The translations under genes and the position numbers were made by a program. DNA of 64,000 nucleotides from assembly GCF_019042245.1 (NCBI RefSeq), contig NZ_JAHQCX010000003.1:310001-374000 (forward strand), in the 5' to 3' direction. The notes beneath the pieces are model-generated. The model saw only the letters and a program-made list of their open reading frames with translations. It searched no databases and was not told where the DNA came from. This DNA is from Diplocloster modestus. GTDB taxonomy: Bacteria; Bacillota; Clostridia; Lachnospirales; Lachnospiraceae. The stretch's first letter is position 1; each line of letters starts with the position of its first letter. Shown here piece by piece: positions 16,407-24,099 of the stretch.

Positions 16407-16443
16407 TCACCATTTCGCGTACAGTCTATCAAGGAGGATATGG

Positions 16444-16605
16444 ATGATGAAAATCTTCAAAAGCCAAAAGCCTGCAGTTTGCGGTACTGCCAAGCGGCCC
16501 ATCCGCCGTTGGCTGCTGCCGCCTAAAAAGCAGCAGGCATATCGCTTTTATTCCACTGCTCATTTTCATGTTTACGAGCGGTGCCGTCATTTTCGACGCG
16601 GATAA
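16444..16605 (+). CDS. Small basic protein (53 aa)
   Basis: AAGGAGG is followed by ATG at 16444 (and again at 16447), giving a 53-codon frame rich in Lys, Arg, His and Tyr (KRPIRRWLLPPKKQQAYRF; YERCRHFRRG). It resembles the 48-residue gene at 2929 in charge and in an RRWLL-like segment. An overlapping ATG at 16440 opens a competing 28-codon frame without such features. Function unknown. Confidence 0.5.
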   Translation: MMKIFKSQKPAVCGTAKRPIRRWLLPPKKQQAYRFYSTAHFHVYERCRHFRRG

Positions 16606-16669
16606 TAAAGGCACATTTATTGATGAATCAAGGGGACTTGCTTTTTCCCCATCAAGGGAGGAATGGACT

Positions 16670-17539
16670 ATGATTTATAAGAAACCGGGTGAGAAATTCT
16701 CACATGAGAACATCACCTACACAGTAGGCAGCCGCGTCCTCGCCAATGAAGCGAGTGAGTACAGCGGGCTCTTCGGGCGCATCCTTGAAATTCGCACGGA
16801 TGATGACCGGGAAACTGAAAATGATACGCCGGACATCTATTGTAAATTTGACCCGCCGTGCCTTTCCGCTGCCCGCCGCGCACTGGAGCAGACTTTTTCT
16901 GAACTCTATGATGCGCCAAAGCGTGTGGAGGATTTAGGGCTGGAACTGGTCATCATGGCGCCTGAAATGTTGACGCCTCTGGCCGTTCCCGAGCAGGCGT
17001 ATCCCCAAGGTACGCTTTATGTCGTCGTCTCGCACTGGGCCACTGACGGGGAATTTGGCTCTTATGAGGCTCCGTTCACTAATTTAATGGATGCCCAGCG
17101 GCAATTTCATGACGATCTGAAAAACGAACTGGAGAGCGGCTGCATTGAGAAATGGCGTGAAAAGAGTCAGTTTGCAGAGGAAGAAACCGCAGAAAGCTAT
17201 GAGTGCTATCTGGATGGAGAATACTGCGAAAACCACTTTTACCTCTCCATTGAAAAACGGCCTCTGCCGCTGGCTCCTGAATTTATACGCACCGTGGCGG
17301 CAGCCTATGAAGATGAGTGCGCACGGGAGGATTTTCTTGATAAAGCTCAAGCTTTGCCGGAGTATCTGGCTCTGACAGAAGATCAGAAAAAACAACTGCT
17401 GCACAATGCGGACATCAAAGGGCGCATCAGCCACTACCTGGATCTCTGCGATACCTATTGGGAGTGTTACTGGGATGCAGTATCCAAGGCCGCACAGGAT
17501 ATTTTACAGGATGATCAGCAGGCATCCTCACAAAAATAG
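16670..17539 (+). CDS. Acidic hypothetical protein (289 aa)
   Basis: GGGAGG precedes the ATG by about eight bases. The product is acidic and soluble. The first 60 residues form a beta-rich domain (ITYTVGSRVLANEASEYSGL, YCKFDPP) like that of small DUF-type domains seen in element proteins; the middle has a second beta domain and the C-terminus is helical. No catalytic motif is evident. The next gene follows after 39 bases with its own TGGAGG. Confidence 0.65.
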   Translation: MIYKKPGEKFSHENITYTVGSRVLANEASEYSGLFGRILEIRTDDDRETENDTPDIYCKFDPPCLSAARRALEQTFSELYDAPKRVEDLGLELVIMAPEMLTPLAVPEQAYPQGTLYVVVSHWATDGEFGSYEAPFTNLMDAQRQFHDDLKNELESGCIEKWREKSQFAEEETAESYECYLDGEYCENHFYLSIEKRPLPLAPEFIRTVAAAYEDECAREDFLDKAQALPEYLALTEDQKKQLLHNADIKGRISHYLDLCDTYWECYWDAVSKAAQDILQDDQQASSQK

Positions 17540-17578
17540 GACGCTGGTGATTTCTGTTGTGAAATGGAGGAAAAAACT

Positions 17579-18127
17579 ATGGACGAAAAAGAATTACGCA
17601 AGGCACTTGAAATTCATTTGGATACCCTTCGGAGAAATCTGGAAGTCGTATCGCTGGAAGTGCTGAAAACAAAGTACCAAAAACCTTATGAAGAACTGCG
17701 GGGGCAAATCTGCAAAGCGGCCACCGAATACACCCGTCATGTAGCTCTATGTGATATTCGTATCCGGCGCAGCCTGTTTGACGAGGCCAAAACCTACATT
17801 GATGCAGCAATTCAGCAAACACAGTGCCTGAAAAAGATTTCCGAGGCTGCTTTTCAGCGGCAGGATATGGACGAAATTGCAGCCCTGGCCCATACCTTAC
17901 GAGAGGAAATTGAAAAATCTCTTCACTATTTCTATCTCGATCACATGTGCCTGCTCGTTACCCGCGAGTGCATCGACGATCCCAATAAGGTCCCGGAGAT
18001 TTACAACAAGGCAACTTCTTGTGTTTGGCGCGATGGTGCGTGGCTGTTAATGGAAGATACCGAAACGGCCATTTTACTTTCCGCGCCCATCATCAATGAG
18101 CTGCCTCCCACGGAAGCTGCCGCATAG
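17579..18127 (+). CDS. Helical hypothetical protein (182 aa)
   Basis: Mostly alpha-helical (ELRKALEIHLDTLRRNLEVV; YEELRGQICKAATEYTRH), with charged faces suggestive of a helical bundle. TGGAGG sets the start at 17579; a slightly earlier ATG overlaps that site. It is the last gene before the toxin-antitoxin promoter. Family not recognised. Confidence 0.6.
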   Translation: MDEKELRKALEIHLDTLRRNLEVVSLEVLKTKYQKPYEELRGQICKAATEYTRHVALCDIRIRRSLFDEAKTYIDAAIQQTQCLKKISEAAFQRQDMDEIAALAHTLREEIEKSLHYFYLDHMCLLVTRECIDDPNKVPEIYNKATSCVWRDGAWLLMEDTETAILLSAPIINELPPTEAAA

Positions 18128-18191
18128 ATGATGCAGCACTCCTTCCAAGACATTGGTTCCCGTGGCCTTCTTCAATAAAGCATCCTACTCG

Positions 18192-18230
18192 TTGCATTTG
18201 CACATAATATGTAGTATAATTGTAGTGCAA
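18192..18230 (+). promoter_or_regulatory. Toxin-antitoxin promoter with flanking inverted repeat
   Basis: A perfect -10 TATAAT (18215-18220) lies 17 bases after a weak -35 TTGCAT (18192-18197). TTGCAC (18198-18203) and GTGCAA (18225-18230) form an inverted repeat that brackets the -10 box, a plausible operator for autorepression by the antitoxin. Confidence 0.6.
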
Positions 18231-18243
18231 GGAGGTCGATTAT

Positions 18244-18495
18244 ATGGATACCAATATGACATTTAGAATAGATAGCCAGGTCAAAGCGCAAATGGCCGCC
18301 ATCTGCGAGCAGCTGGGCATATCCACATCCACCGCGTTCAACATTTTTGCAAATGCCTTTGTCCGCAATAATGGAATGCCGTTTCCTTTAACTCTTAACA
18401 CACCATCTGCAGAAATTTCAAGGGAGCAGATGTTGGCGGATACCGATGCGGTTTTAAGTTCTTTCGCTGATGACTATAAGAGGATGGCGGAATGA
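18244..18495 (+). CDS. RelB/DinJ-family antitoxin (83 aa)
   Basis: Ribbon-helix-helix N-terminus (MTFRIDSQVKAQM, then CEQLGISTSTAFNIFANAF), the hallmark of RelB/DinJ antitoxins, which bind DNA and neutralise a toxin through the C-terminal half. It has AAGGAGG upstream and overlaps the Doc toxin gene by four bases (ATGA), giving fixed stoichiometry. DinJ-type antitoxins usually partner RelE-fold toxins such as YafQ; here the partner is Doc-like, a less usual pairing. Confidence 0.85.
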   Translation: MDTNMTFRIDSQVKAQMAAICEQLGISTSTAFNIFANAFVRNNGMPFPLTLNTPSAEISREQMLADTDAVLSSFADDYKRMAE

Positions 18496-18881
18496 TTTGG
18501 GTGACGGTTGAAGATGTTATCGCCATCCATAGCAGGATCATCAAAGCTTCAGGTGGGTTGGACGGTATTCGGGACCGAAATAGTCTGGAAGCCGCAGTCA
18601 ATGCTCCGTTGCAAACCTTTGCCGGTTTTGATCTTTTTGAAACGGACCTTGCGAAAATAGCCAGAATAGGGTTTGGACTGGCCTCCAATCATGCTTTTCT
18701 TGATGGTAACAAACGGATTGGCGCAATGATGACGCAGTTGCTGCTGAAATGGAACGGCTATGCTCTTGAACTGAAGCCCGGCGAACTTGCAGATATGTTT
18801 ATCTCTATTGCAAATGGCAGTGCGGGAGAGCACGAGCTGCAAGCATGGATCATTCAGCACCTAAAAGATTTTTCTGATTGA
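18492..18881 (+). CDS. doc: Doc/Fic-family toxin (death on curing, 129 aa)
   Basis: The Fic/Doc core motif appears as HAFLDGNKRIGA (about 66-77), matching Doc HxFx(D/N)(G/A)NKR, with the preceding helix LAKIARIGFGLASN. Doc of phage P1 phosphorylates elongation factor EF-Tu and stops translation. The length (129) is typical of Doc. The antitoxin directly upstream overlaps it. Likely job: stabilising the mobile element. All motif residues are present, so the toxin looks active. Confidence 0.9.
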   Translation: MIWVTVEDVIAIHSRIIKASGGLDGIRDRNSLEAAVNAPLQTFAGFDLFETDLAKIARIGFGLASNHAFLDGNKRIGAMMTQLLLKWNGYALELKPGELADMFISIANGSAGEHELQAWIIQHLKDFSD

Positions 18882-18961
18882 TCTGCCAGTATTGTATCAT
18901 TGATACTTTCAATGTTGCTCCACAGAAATAAAACTCTACACTTTTTCTTATTTGACAAATG

Positions 18962-19040
18962 CCTTGCTATTTGGCAAGGGACACTATCACAAAGGGATCG
19001 ACAAACAGCGCATTTGCTGTTTGCCGGTCCCTTGTTTTTT
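18962..19040 (+). promoter_or_regulatory. Candidate attenuator: small hairpin, competing arm and terminator
   Basis: CCTTGC (18962-18967) pairs with GCAAGG (18974-18979). The terminator pairs AAGGGATCGACAAACAGC (from 18992) with GCTGTTTGCCGGTCCCTT (to 19033), followed by TTTTTT. CAAGGGAC (18975-18982) is an exact complement of GTCCCTTG (19027-19034), so it can compete for the terminator's 3' arm. The Shine-Dalgarno follows the T-run at once. Confidence 0.6.
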
Positions 19041-19055
19041 AAGGAGGTTACCCTG

Positions 19056-19493
19056 ATGAAACAAGAACAACAGGTGCATATTCAAAAATCCAAAGACGCC
19101 CTCTCCTACTATCGCCAAATGCAGAGATTATATGCTGTCAGCTGCGGCGGCTATCTCGGTATCCGCGAATGTGACGATACCTACAACGACTGGAACCGCA
19201 AAATAATTGATGCCTACCGTGAACGCTATGGCGCCGCCTATTTAGGCCGTATCAACTACAGTGGGAACCAGAGACAGCGGATTGCTGATGGTACTGAAAG
19301 CGTCTTTGAAGCCTATACCGGGCAGCCGCTCTATAACTTTTGCTGTGATTTCTGTGTGTCGGCGCCAGACCGCACACTGGAAGAATTGATTCGGCACTGG
19401 AATAATGCAGCTGTTCCCCTCTCCGAAAAGAAAGTTGATGCCATTATGGACCGTATTCAGGTATTATGCGGCCAGACTTTCATCTGGTATTAA
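19056..19493 (+). CDS. Hypothetical protein (145 aa)
   Basis: Begins after AAGGAGG directly behind the terminator. Soluble, helical, with several tyrosines in the first third (LSYYRQMQRLYAVSCGGYLG) and a pair of cysteines in FCCDFCVSA (about 94-101). No named domain. It starts a run of closely spaced or overlapping genes up to 20976. Confidence 0.6.
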   Translation: MKQEQQVHIQKSKDALSYYRQMQRLYAVSCGGYLGIRECDDTYNDWNRKIIDAYRERYGAAYLGRINYSGNQRQRIADGTESVFEAYTGQPLYNFCCDFCVSAPDRTLEELIRHWNNAAVPLSEKKVDAIMDRIQVLCGQTFIWY

Positions 19494-19511
19494 CAGAAAG
19501 GGCGGGAAGCG

Positions 19512-19751
19512 ATGAACTATATCGTCTATGGGAAGAAAATTGGAGCCCGCTGTTATGGCGCTATAAATTTGCATGAAGGAAAAGTTGGAGTCGGCCTGGT
19601 TTATGCTACGCTGATCCCAGATTGTGGCCGCGCCAAAATGTATGCTGACAAGCTGGCTGAGATGGTGCCCGGTTTTATCTTCCAAGTTCGCGGCGCCGGC
19701 ACTCGCAAGGTCTACTATGAAAAGGCCGGCAAGCCGGAGGAACCGGTATGA
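19512..19751 (+). CDS. Small hypothetical protein (79 aa)
   Basis: Compact alpha/beta product (YIVYGKKIGARCYGAIN, AKMYADKLAEMVPGFIFQVR). It has a modest GGGCGGG-type upstream site and overlaps the next gene by ATGA. No family recognised; spacing suggests it belongs to the 19056 transcript. Confidence 0.55.
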   Translation: MNYIVYGKKIGARCYGAINLHEGKVGVGLVYATLIPDCGRAKMYADKLAEMVPGFIFQVRGAGTRKVYYEKAGKPEEPV

Positions 19752-20119
19752 GTTCTGGGGCGCCTTCTTTTCTTCTCTGGCTCCGGGAGGTCGTTCAGCC
19801 GCAAGCAGACCCCCGTTCCGGGAATGCCGCGGCGCTGGATGATTTCTCGCCGGATGGAATGCGGGAGTATTGCTATCCCAAGGAGTTTACGGTGTCCGGC
19901 GACGCCTATATGTGGTCGGTTTCAAGCGCCCACACAAAAGGGCGGCATCTCTGCACCCACTACGAAATTTGGTTTTTCGGGCCAGCGTTTGGCTCTGGTC
20001 AGAGAATCGCCACCGGCAGTCCTACCAAAGCCAAAATACGGTGCGGTCTAAGAAAAATCTATGATTATTACTACGGAGGGAACTCGAATGAAAACGATCC
20101 AGCTCACTTTTCTGTTTGA
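19748..20119 (+). CDS. Hypothetical protein (123 aa)
   Basis: Coupled to the upstream gene by a four-base overlap and overlapping the downstream one by 32 bases. Contains a beta-rich central part (FTVSGDAYMWSVSSAHTKGRHLCTHYEIWFFG). The amino terminus (PSFLLWLREVV) is mildly hydrophobic. No recognised domain. The large overlap leaves some doubt about its exact C-terminal end, but the frame keeps normal composition. Confidence 0.5.
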   Translation: MSSGAPSFLLWLREVVQPQADPRSGNAAALDDFSPDGMREYCYPKEFTVSGDAYMWSVSSAHTKGRHLCTHYEIWFFGPAFGSGQRIATGSPTKAKIRCGLRKIYDYYYGGNSNENDPAHFSV

Positions 20120-20690
20120 AGACACAGGCTTCTGCAAGGATGTGTTCCAATCTGTAAACCAGCCCTATTACTACTGCAACCGTGATACGGTTGATGGCAC
20201 ATGGTACACTTCTACCCCGGATGATTATCAAAATGATTGCCGCATCCGAAAGGATGTTATCATCGAGATCATCTCGGATGGGCAGGTGATCGCTCTGGAT
20301 GGAAACGGGGACTTCGAGGGAAAAAAGCCATTCATCCCCTTCTATACCTTTAGGGAACAACTGGCACAAGCGTTCTTGAATAAACACCCGGGGGTCCACA
20401 GTTATGAAGATATGAAACAAAAGCTTCTGTTCCTGCCGGGCGGGGAGCCTTACTCTGACCCGAGCAGCTGTCAGGATAACTGGATTTTTGCCCTTGATTT
20501 TGGGAATGAAACCGAACAGGTCATGGAATCTGCCGACTGGATGGGCCGGGAGTATCACATTCTTGCCGTCCAGTACACGCACAAACCCACTGGCTTTGTA
20601 TTTACGAATTATCGTTTTCGGGCGGCAGTCCTCCAGCCGAATGCCTCCAGCCATGACCTTTTGCTTTATGATTGGCACGAGGACCGTTGA
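20088..20690 (+). CDS. Hypothetical protein (200 aa)
   Basis: ATG 20088 follows ACGGAGG. Soluble alpha/beta protein without signal peptide; regions such as PGGEPYSDPSSCQDNWIFALDF and YHILAVQYTHKPTGFVFTNY look like beta strands around a small pocket, but no family is recognised. It is followed after 13 bases by another small gene. Confidence 0.6.
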   Translation: MKTIQLTFLFEDTGFCKDVFQSVNQPYYYCNRDTVDGTWYTSTPDDYQNDCRIRKDVIIEIISDGQVIALDGNGDFEGKKPFIPFYTFREQLAQAFLNKHPGVHSYEDMKQKLLFLPGGEPYSDPSSCQDNWIFALDFGNETEQVMESADWMGREYHILAVQYTHKPTGFVFTNYRFRAAVLQPNASSHDLLLYDWHEDR

Positions 20691-20703
20691 AGGAGGATCG
20701 TTT

Positions 20704-20976
20704 ATGGGAGTATTGCTGATCCGAGAATTGAATGTTGATGGCTGCGGCGATTTTGCCGATGTGCTGGTCCAAACTGACCAGCCGGTAACGCCAGAGCAGA
20801 TGAAAGAGCTGCACCACGAGCTGACACGCCTTAACAACGAACAGGAGTGCCCAGATACGGATGATGTGGTGGAAGAAGCCGTGAAAAACACTTTGGGCGA
20901 GACGGCCCGGTGTATCGGCTATGCCCTGCTGGAATATGGCGGGGCCGGCCGTCACTGCGATAAAAATTTTCATTGA
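20704..20976 (+). CDS. Small acidic hypothetical protein (90 aa)
   Basis: AAGGAGG is six bases ahead of the ATG. Acidic product with a helix rich in Glu (MKELHHELTRLNNEQECP; DDVVEEAVKNTLGETA). No domain assigned. A 90-residue size and acidic charge would fit an anti-regulator or DNA-mimic protein, but there is no direct support for that. Confidence 0.55.
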   Translation: MGVLLIRELNVDGCGDFADVLVQTDQPVTPEQMKELHHELTRLNNEQECPDTDDVVEEAVKNTLGETARCIGYALLEYGGAGRHCDKNFH

Positions 20977-21032
20977 CTGCCTTCGCCGAGTTATCGACAA
21001 GCATTTACATCAAATCAAAAAGGAGAATCACC

Positions 21033-22166
21033 ATGAATATATTGCATGACAAATCTTCTGTCAAAAGTTCCAGCGCAAAATGGATTGACCGGGGTTATGC
21101 CCGGGAAGATGTCCATTCGCTCAGACTCCAATATGTCTACACCCCAGAGCAGCGGGAGGCAAACCGTCAGATTTGCGATGCCGGCCCTGACGAGGCGCAC
21201 CGTAGCATCAAACAGGCAGCTGAGTCAAAAAACGCTGTGATGGCCTCTGTCATGGCGGCCATTGCCAGGGAGTTTATCTGCTATCAGTATGAATCCGAAG
21301 ATCCGGCGCCTTATGGAAGTTCCCGTTGGGAATTGTTTTTCTGGTGCAACGACTTCAGCAATACACTTCACGGCTATGGGTTGTCCGGGCGTGACTATTC
21401 GTATTTCACGCTGTCCTTTAATTTAGCCCAAACCGTCGAACAGCGGGCGGCAGTCTGCGGGCGTGTCCTGCAGTTTTTAGAAACCCGCTTTCATTCAAAC
21501 CCTAATCTTGAGGTTGCGGTGCAGTACACCACATGGTACGACAAAGGAAAGATCAAAGCGGACGCCAAAAAGGTGCAACATCTTCTGGATGGCCGCCAGT
21601 ACACCTATGGCACCAAGGAAGGCAAATTTGTTGTGGAGAACGGTCAGCTTCTCTTCCACCCCAAGTATGCCAAAAAATATAACTACCGTGTGGACGATTC
21701 TGATATTCTCGCTATATGCTGGGAACTGGATCTGACACCCAACATCAGTACAGTTCCAGCCCAAAGGCCAATGCCGGCCATGGGTAGGCAAGGGCCTCTT
21801 ACTTTCCCTTATGAAAAGTATGGCTCTGTCCATCCTATCCAGTTAAAGGTATCCGCCTATATGGACGGCAACCTGGCGATTGCCATGCACACATGGGAAA
21901 ATGGCTATGCGGAGCCCTGGGCCTCTCTGACGGTCAATCTGGACGGGGAACGGGGGAAAGACTGCGCGTTCATCGATACCAATGGCGACGCCGATTTCCC
22001 GGTCTGGCTGATCCGCCACGGATTGGCTATCCCTACCGGAGCAACGCAGCGCAGTGGTTACTGTGAGTATCCAGAGTACCGCTTCCGGGCAGACCGCCTG
22101 CGTGAACTGGACCCAGAGGGGTACGCTGAATATCTATCATTGCAGGAAGGGAGGCGCAGCGCATGA
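21033..22166 (+). CDS. Protein with C-terminal DUF4313 domain (377 aa)
   Basis: The last 105 residues (about 270-372: IQLKVSAYMDGNLAIAMHTWENGYAEPWASLTVNL in pieces, CAFIDTNGDADFPVWLI, GLAIPTGATQRSGYCEYPEYRF) match DUF4313, a domain spread on conjugative elements of gut bacteria; its function is unknown. The N-terminal 260 residues are unassigned. AAGGAG precedes the ATG; earlier in-frame ATGs overlap the upstream gene. It overlaps the next gene by four bases. Confidence 0.75.
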   Translation: MNILHDKSSVKSSSAKWIDRGYAREDVHSLRLQYVYTPEQREANRQICDAGPDEAHRSIKQAAESKNAVMASVMAAIAREFICYQYESEDPAPYGSSRWELFFWCNDFSNTLHGYGLSGRDYSYFTLSFNLAQTVEQRAAVCGRVLQFLETRFHSNPNLEVAVQYTTWYDKGKIKADAKKVQHLLDGRQYTYGTKEGKFVVENGQLLFHPKYAKKYNYRVDDSDILAICWELDLTPNISTVPAQRPMPAMGRQGPLTFPYEKYGSVHPIQLKVSAYMDGNLAIAMHTWENGYAEPWASLTVNLDGERGKDCAFIDTNGDADFPVWLIRHGLAIPTGATQRSGYCEYPEYRFRADRLRELDPEGYAEYLSLQEGRRSA

Positions 22167-22486
22167 AGTACAAGGAAGTCTATTTGGTGCTAAACCAACG
22201 CAAATTAGATGCTCCAGGCTTCCACTACTCTGATTACAGCGGGTGGCGGGCTGCCAACCAGTCTTATATGACCCGCCAGTGCCCGCTCTGGATTGTGGCA
22301 GAAGACCCGGCTGCTGGCAGACGGATGTGGATCTGCCACGACGGCTCTGCGTTGAGTGTCACCATCTGCAAAATGAATTCAGAAGGGCATAACTGTGGCG
22401 TCAGTCATCGCCTCCCCTGCAAAAACCGCACGGAACTGGCTGCAACTCTGCGAACTCTTTTTTCGATGAGCGAATCTGTTGCATAG
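22163..22486 (+). CDS. Hypothetical protein (107 aa)
   Basis: Coupled to the DUF4313 gene through ATGA. Small soluble protein with aromatic-rich segments (FHYSDYSGWRAANQSYM, CPLWIVAEDPAAGRRMWIC) and three cysteines. No family recognised. Its coupling suggests it works with the DUF4313 protein. Confidence 0.6.
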   Translation: MKYKEVYLVLNQRKLDAPGFHYSDYSGWRAANQSYMTRQCPLWIVAEDPAAGRRMWICHDGSALSVTICKMNSEGHNCGVSHRLPCKNRTELAATLRTLFSMSESVA

Positions 22487-22562
22487 ATTGAACAATTTAT
22501 GAAGCAGGGGGGAAGACCTCGATATAATTTTGAACATAAATTCAAAGTCAGGAGACATTACC

Positions 22563-23261
22563 ATGAAAATCAAATTATACCCCAAAGAATTACTGGAAGC
22601 CGCTTGGAAGCAAGACAAAAAGCTTTATGCTCATGGCGATGCAGCGGCCCCTCCCAAATGCCTGCGGTGTGGCTCTCCTCTGGCAGCCCACCTGATGGTC
22701 AATGCCCTCAGCCGCTATGCGGATGTGCAGATCTGTGAAGCCTGCGGCATGGATGAGGCCCTTCGGGATGCCGCCCATACGCCCCTGCCCCTTGCGGAGT
22801 GGGATGCCGTCAAGTCTGGACATCTGAAGAAAAGCGCAGAAAAGTCCACCTGTTATCTGGTGCAGACCTGCACTTTTTCAGAAGTGTTCAAGCACACCTA
22901 CAAGCCTCCGATGCAGCTCATCGAACGCCCCGTCAGCGAGCTTGCTTATTCCCGTTCGGATTATGATGGATACCGCTGGTGGACAACCTGGCACAATGAG
23001 AGCGGCAAAAAGACACCGCCAGAGTTGGTAAAAGAAATCGATGAGTTTCAAAATGCCCTATTCAAGTTGCCGGCCTTTAAGACGCTGGAGACCATGAAAC
23101 GCTTCTGCCGATATGCCGGGACTACCAGTGATCCGACTGAATTTAACCTCTATTCTGAAACGGCACATTTGTACATCCGGATTCGGCTGATCACTCGGTT
23201 TCGGGATTACAACGCCTATATCTACTACTATGATAAGGCTGCCGCTGGAGAGGAGCAATAA
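22563..23261 (+). CDS. Zinc-ribbon protein with C-terminal extension (232 aa)
   Basis: Residues 33-75 hold CLRCGSPLAAHL and ICEACGMDEALRD, the same zinc ribbon as the 118-residue protein at 14839, here joined to a 150-residue helical/beta domain (LVKEIDEFQNALFKL, YSETAHLYIRIRLITRF). It is the last + strand gene of the element backbone, followed by a hairpin and a strong terminator. Likely a DNA- or RNA-binding accessory protein. Confidence 0.65.
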   Translation: MKIKLYPKELLEAAWKQDKKLYAHGDAAAPPKCLRCGSPLAAHLMVNALSRYADVQICEACGMDEALRDAAHTPLPLAEWDAVKSGHLKKSAEKSTCYLVQTCTFSEVFKHTYKPPMQLIERPVSELAYSRSDYDGYRWWTTWHNESGKKTPPELVKEIDEFQNALFKLPAFKTLETMKRFCRYAGTTSDPTEFNLYSETAHLYIRIRLITRFRDYNAYIYYYDKAAAGEEQ

Positions 23262-23346
23262 AATTGCAATAAGCATTTTGCAGAGATTCTTTTCGGAGCG
23301 ATCTGGCAAAAAGGAAATCGTGGTAGGGTAAGTTTTATCGCGGTGT

Positions 23347-23432
23347 GGCCTCACCCGTAAAGGTGAGGCCCATAGGTTATATCGGAATAAGCGCACAGCA
23401 GCATCCAACTACTGCTGTGCGCTTATTTTTTT
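23347..23432 (+). terminator. Perfect hairpin plus strong terminator closing the + strand run
   Basis: GGCCTCACC-CGTAAA-GGTGAGGCC (23347-23370) is followed by AATAAGCGCACAGCAG (23386-23401) pairing with CTGCTGTGCGCTTATT (23412-23427) and a T-run. This is the same two-hairpin layout seen upstream of several internal genes. Confidence 0.9.
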
Positions 23433-23461
23433 CTCTTAGTACATCCTGCTTGAATCCACGG

Positions 23462-23497
23462 GAAAGGCCCCGAGATCAAAAGGTCTCGGAGCCTTTC
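23462..23497 (-). terminator. Terminator of the sigma/HTH operon
   Basis: Read on the - strand, GAAAGGC and CGAGA arms (23484-23497) pair with their complements (23462-23475) and the stem ends in a short T-containing tail. It lies nine bases after the stop of the HTH gene. Confidence 0.65.
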
Positions 23498-23505
23498 TCA
23501 TAAAT

Positions 23506-23688
23506 TCAAATTCGGAACAGTTTGATGGCTCGCATCAATGTAATGCACTGCTCCTGGTATAGATCCTCATCCAGCCGGCCGTCAATTACAGAATATTTGA
23601 GCAGTAAGGGTCGATACATATTCAAAATATCGGTAATTGACTCCAGATCACCTTCCTTTGCCTGAAACAACAGTTGTTCAAATATCAT
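23506..23688 (-). CDS. HTH_16-like helix-turn-helix protein (60 aa), Tn916 orf8-like
   Basis: Short helical protein (FEQLLFQAKEGDLESITDIL, YRPLLLKYSV, LDEDLYQEQCITLMRAIKLF), resembling the small HTH_16 proteins coded beside a sigma factor in Tn916-type elements. The ATG at 23688 is preferred over an upstream one because GGGGTGG is suitably placed; it overlaps the end of the sigma gene by 11 bases. Likely regulates element genes together with the sigma factor. Confidence 0.75.
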   Translation of the reverse strand: MIFEQLLFQAKEGDLESITDILNMYRPLLLKYSVIDGRLDEDLYQEQCITLMRAIKLFRI

Positions 23689-24091
23689 GTTTTTCCACCC
23701 CCTCAATACTTTTTCTCAACTTTTGAACAGCACGGTAATAGACTGCGGCTGCACCTTTATAAGTCAGGCCCAGTCTTACACCAATCAAGTCAAAAGGGCA
23801 GTTGTCCAAAACATGCGACAGGAACACATACCGCTCGCGTTCATTCAACCGCTTGAGTGCATAGAAGAGCGCATTACTTTCGATCACATCCCATAGAGGA
23901 AGGTGCTCTGTAATCTCTTGTTCCAAAGTCTGTCCTGTGGTATAGGTTGTATCGGTCAGTATTTCACTGTTGCTGTATTGGTTGAGCATGTTCAGGTAAT
24001 CGCGCCGTGTGCGTTTTACTGCCTGGATTAAGTAACCTGTAAATCTGATTTGCAGTTCTTCCTCTATTTGTCCATTATTTCGATACCGCAT
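23678..24091 (-). CDS. Sigma-70-like factor, Tn916 orf7-like (137 aa)
   Basis: Central helices (YLIQAVKRTRRDYLNMLN) and a C-terminal region 4-type helix-turn-helix (LNERERYVFLSHVLDNCPFD, LTYKGAAAVYYRAVQKL) are those of small sigma-like regulators in Tn916/Tn1549-type conjugative elements. The start at 24091 is decided by GGAGG (24104-24100 on the - strand), itself one arm of a perfect inverted repeat. Pairing with the HTH_16 gene is the classic element arrangement. In Tn916 the neighbouring genes are xis and int; none is seen here. Confidence 0.85.
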   Translation of the reverse strand: MRYRNNGQIEEELQIRFTGYLIQAVKRTRRDYLNMLNQYSNSEILTDTTYTTGQTLEQEITEHLPLWDVIESNALFYALKRLNERERYVFLSHVLDNCPFDLIGVRLGLTYKGAAAVYYRAVQKLRKSIEGVEKHDI

Positions 24092-24099
24092 GGTCTTGT

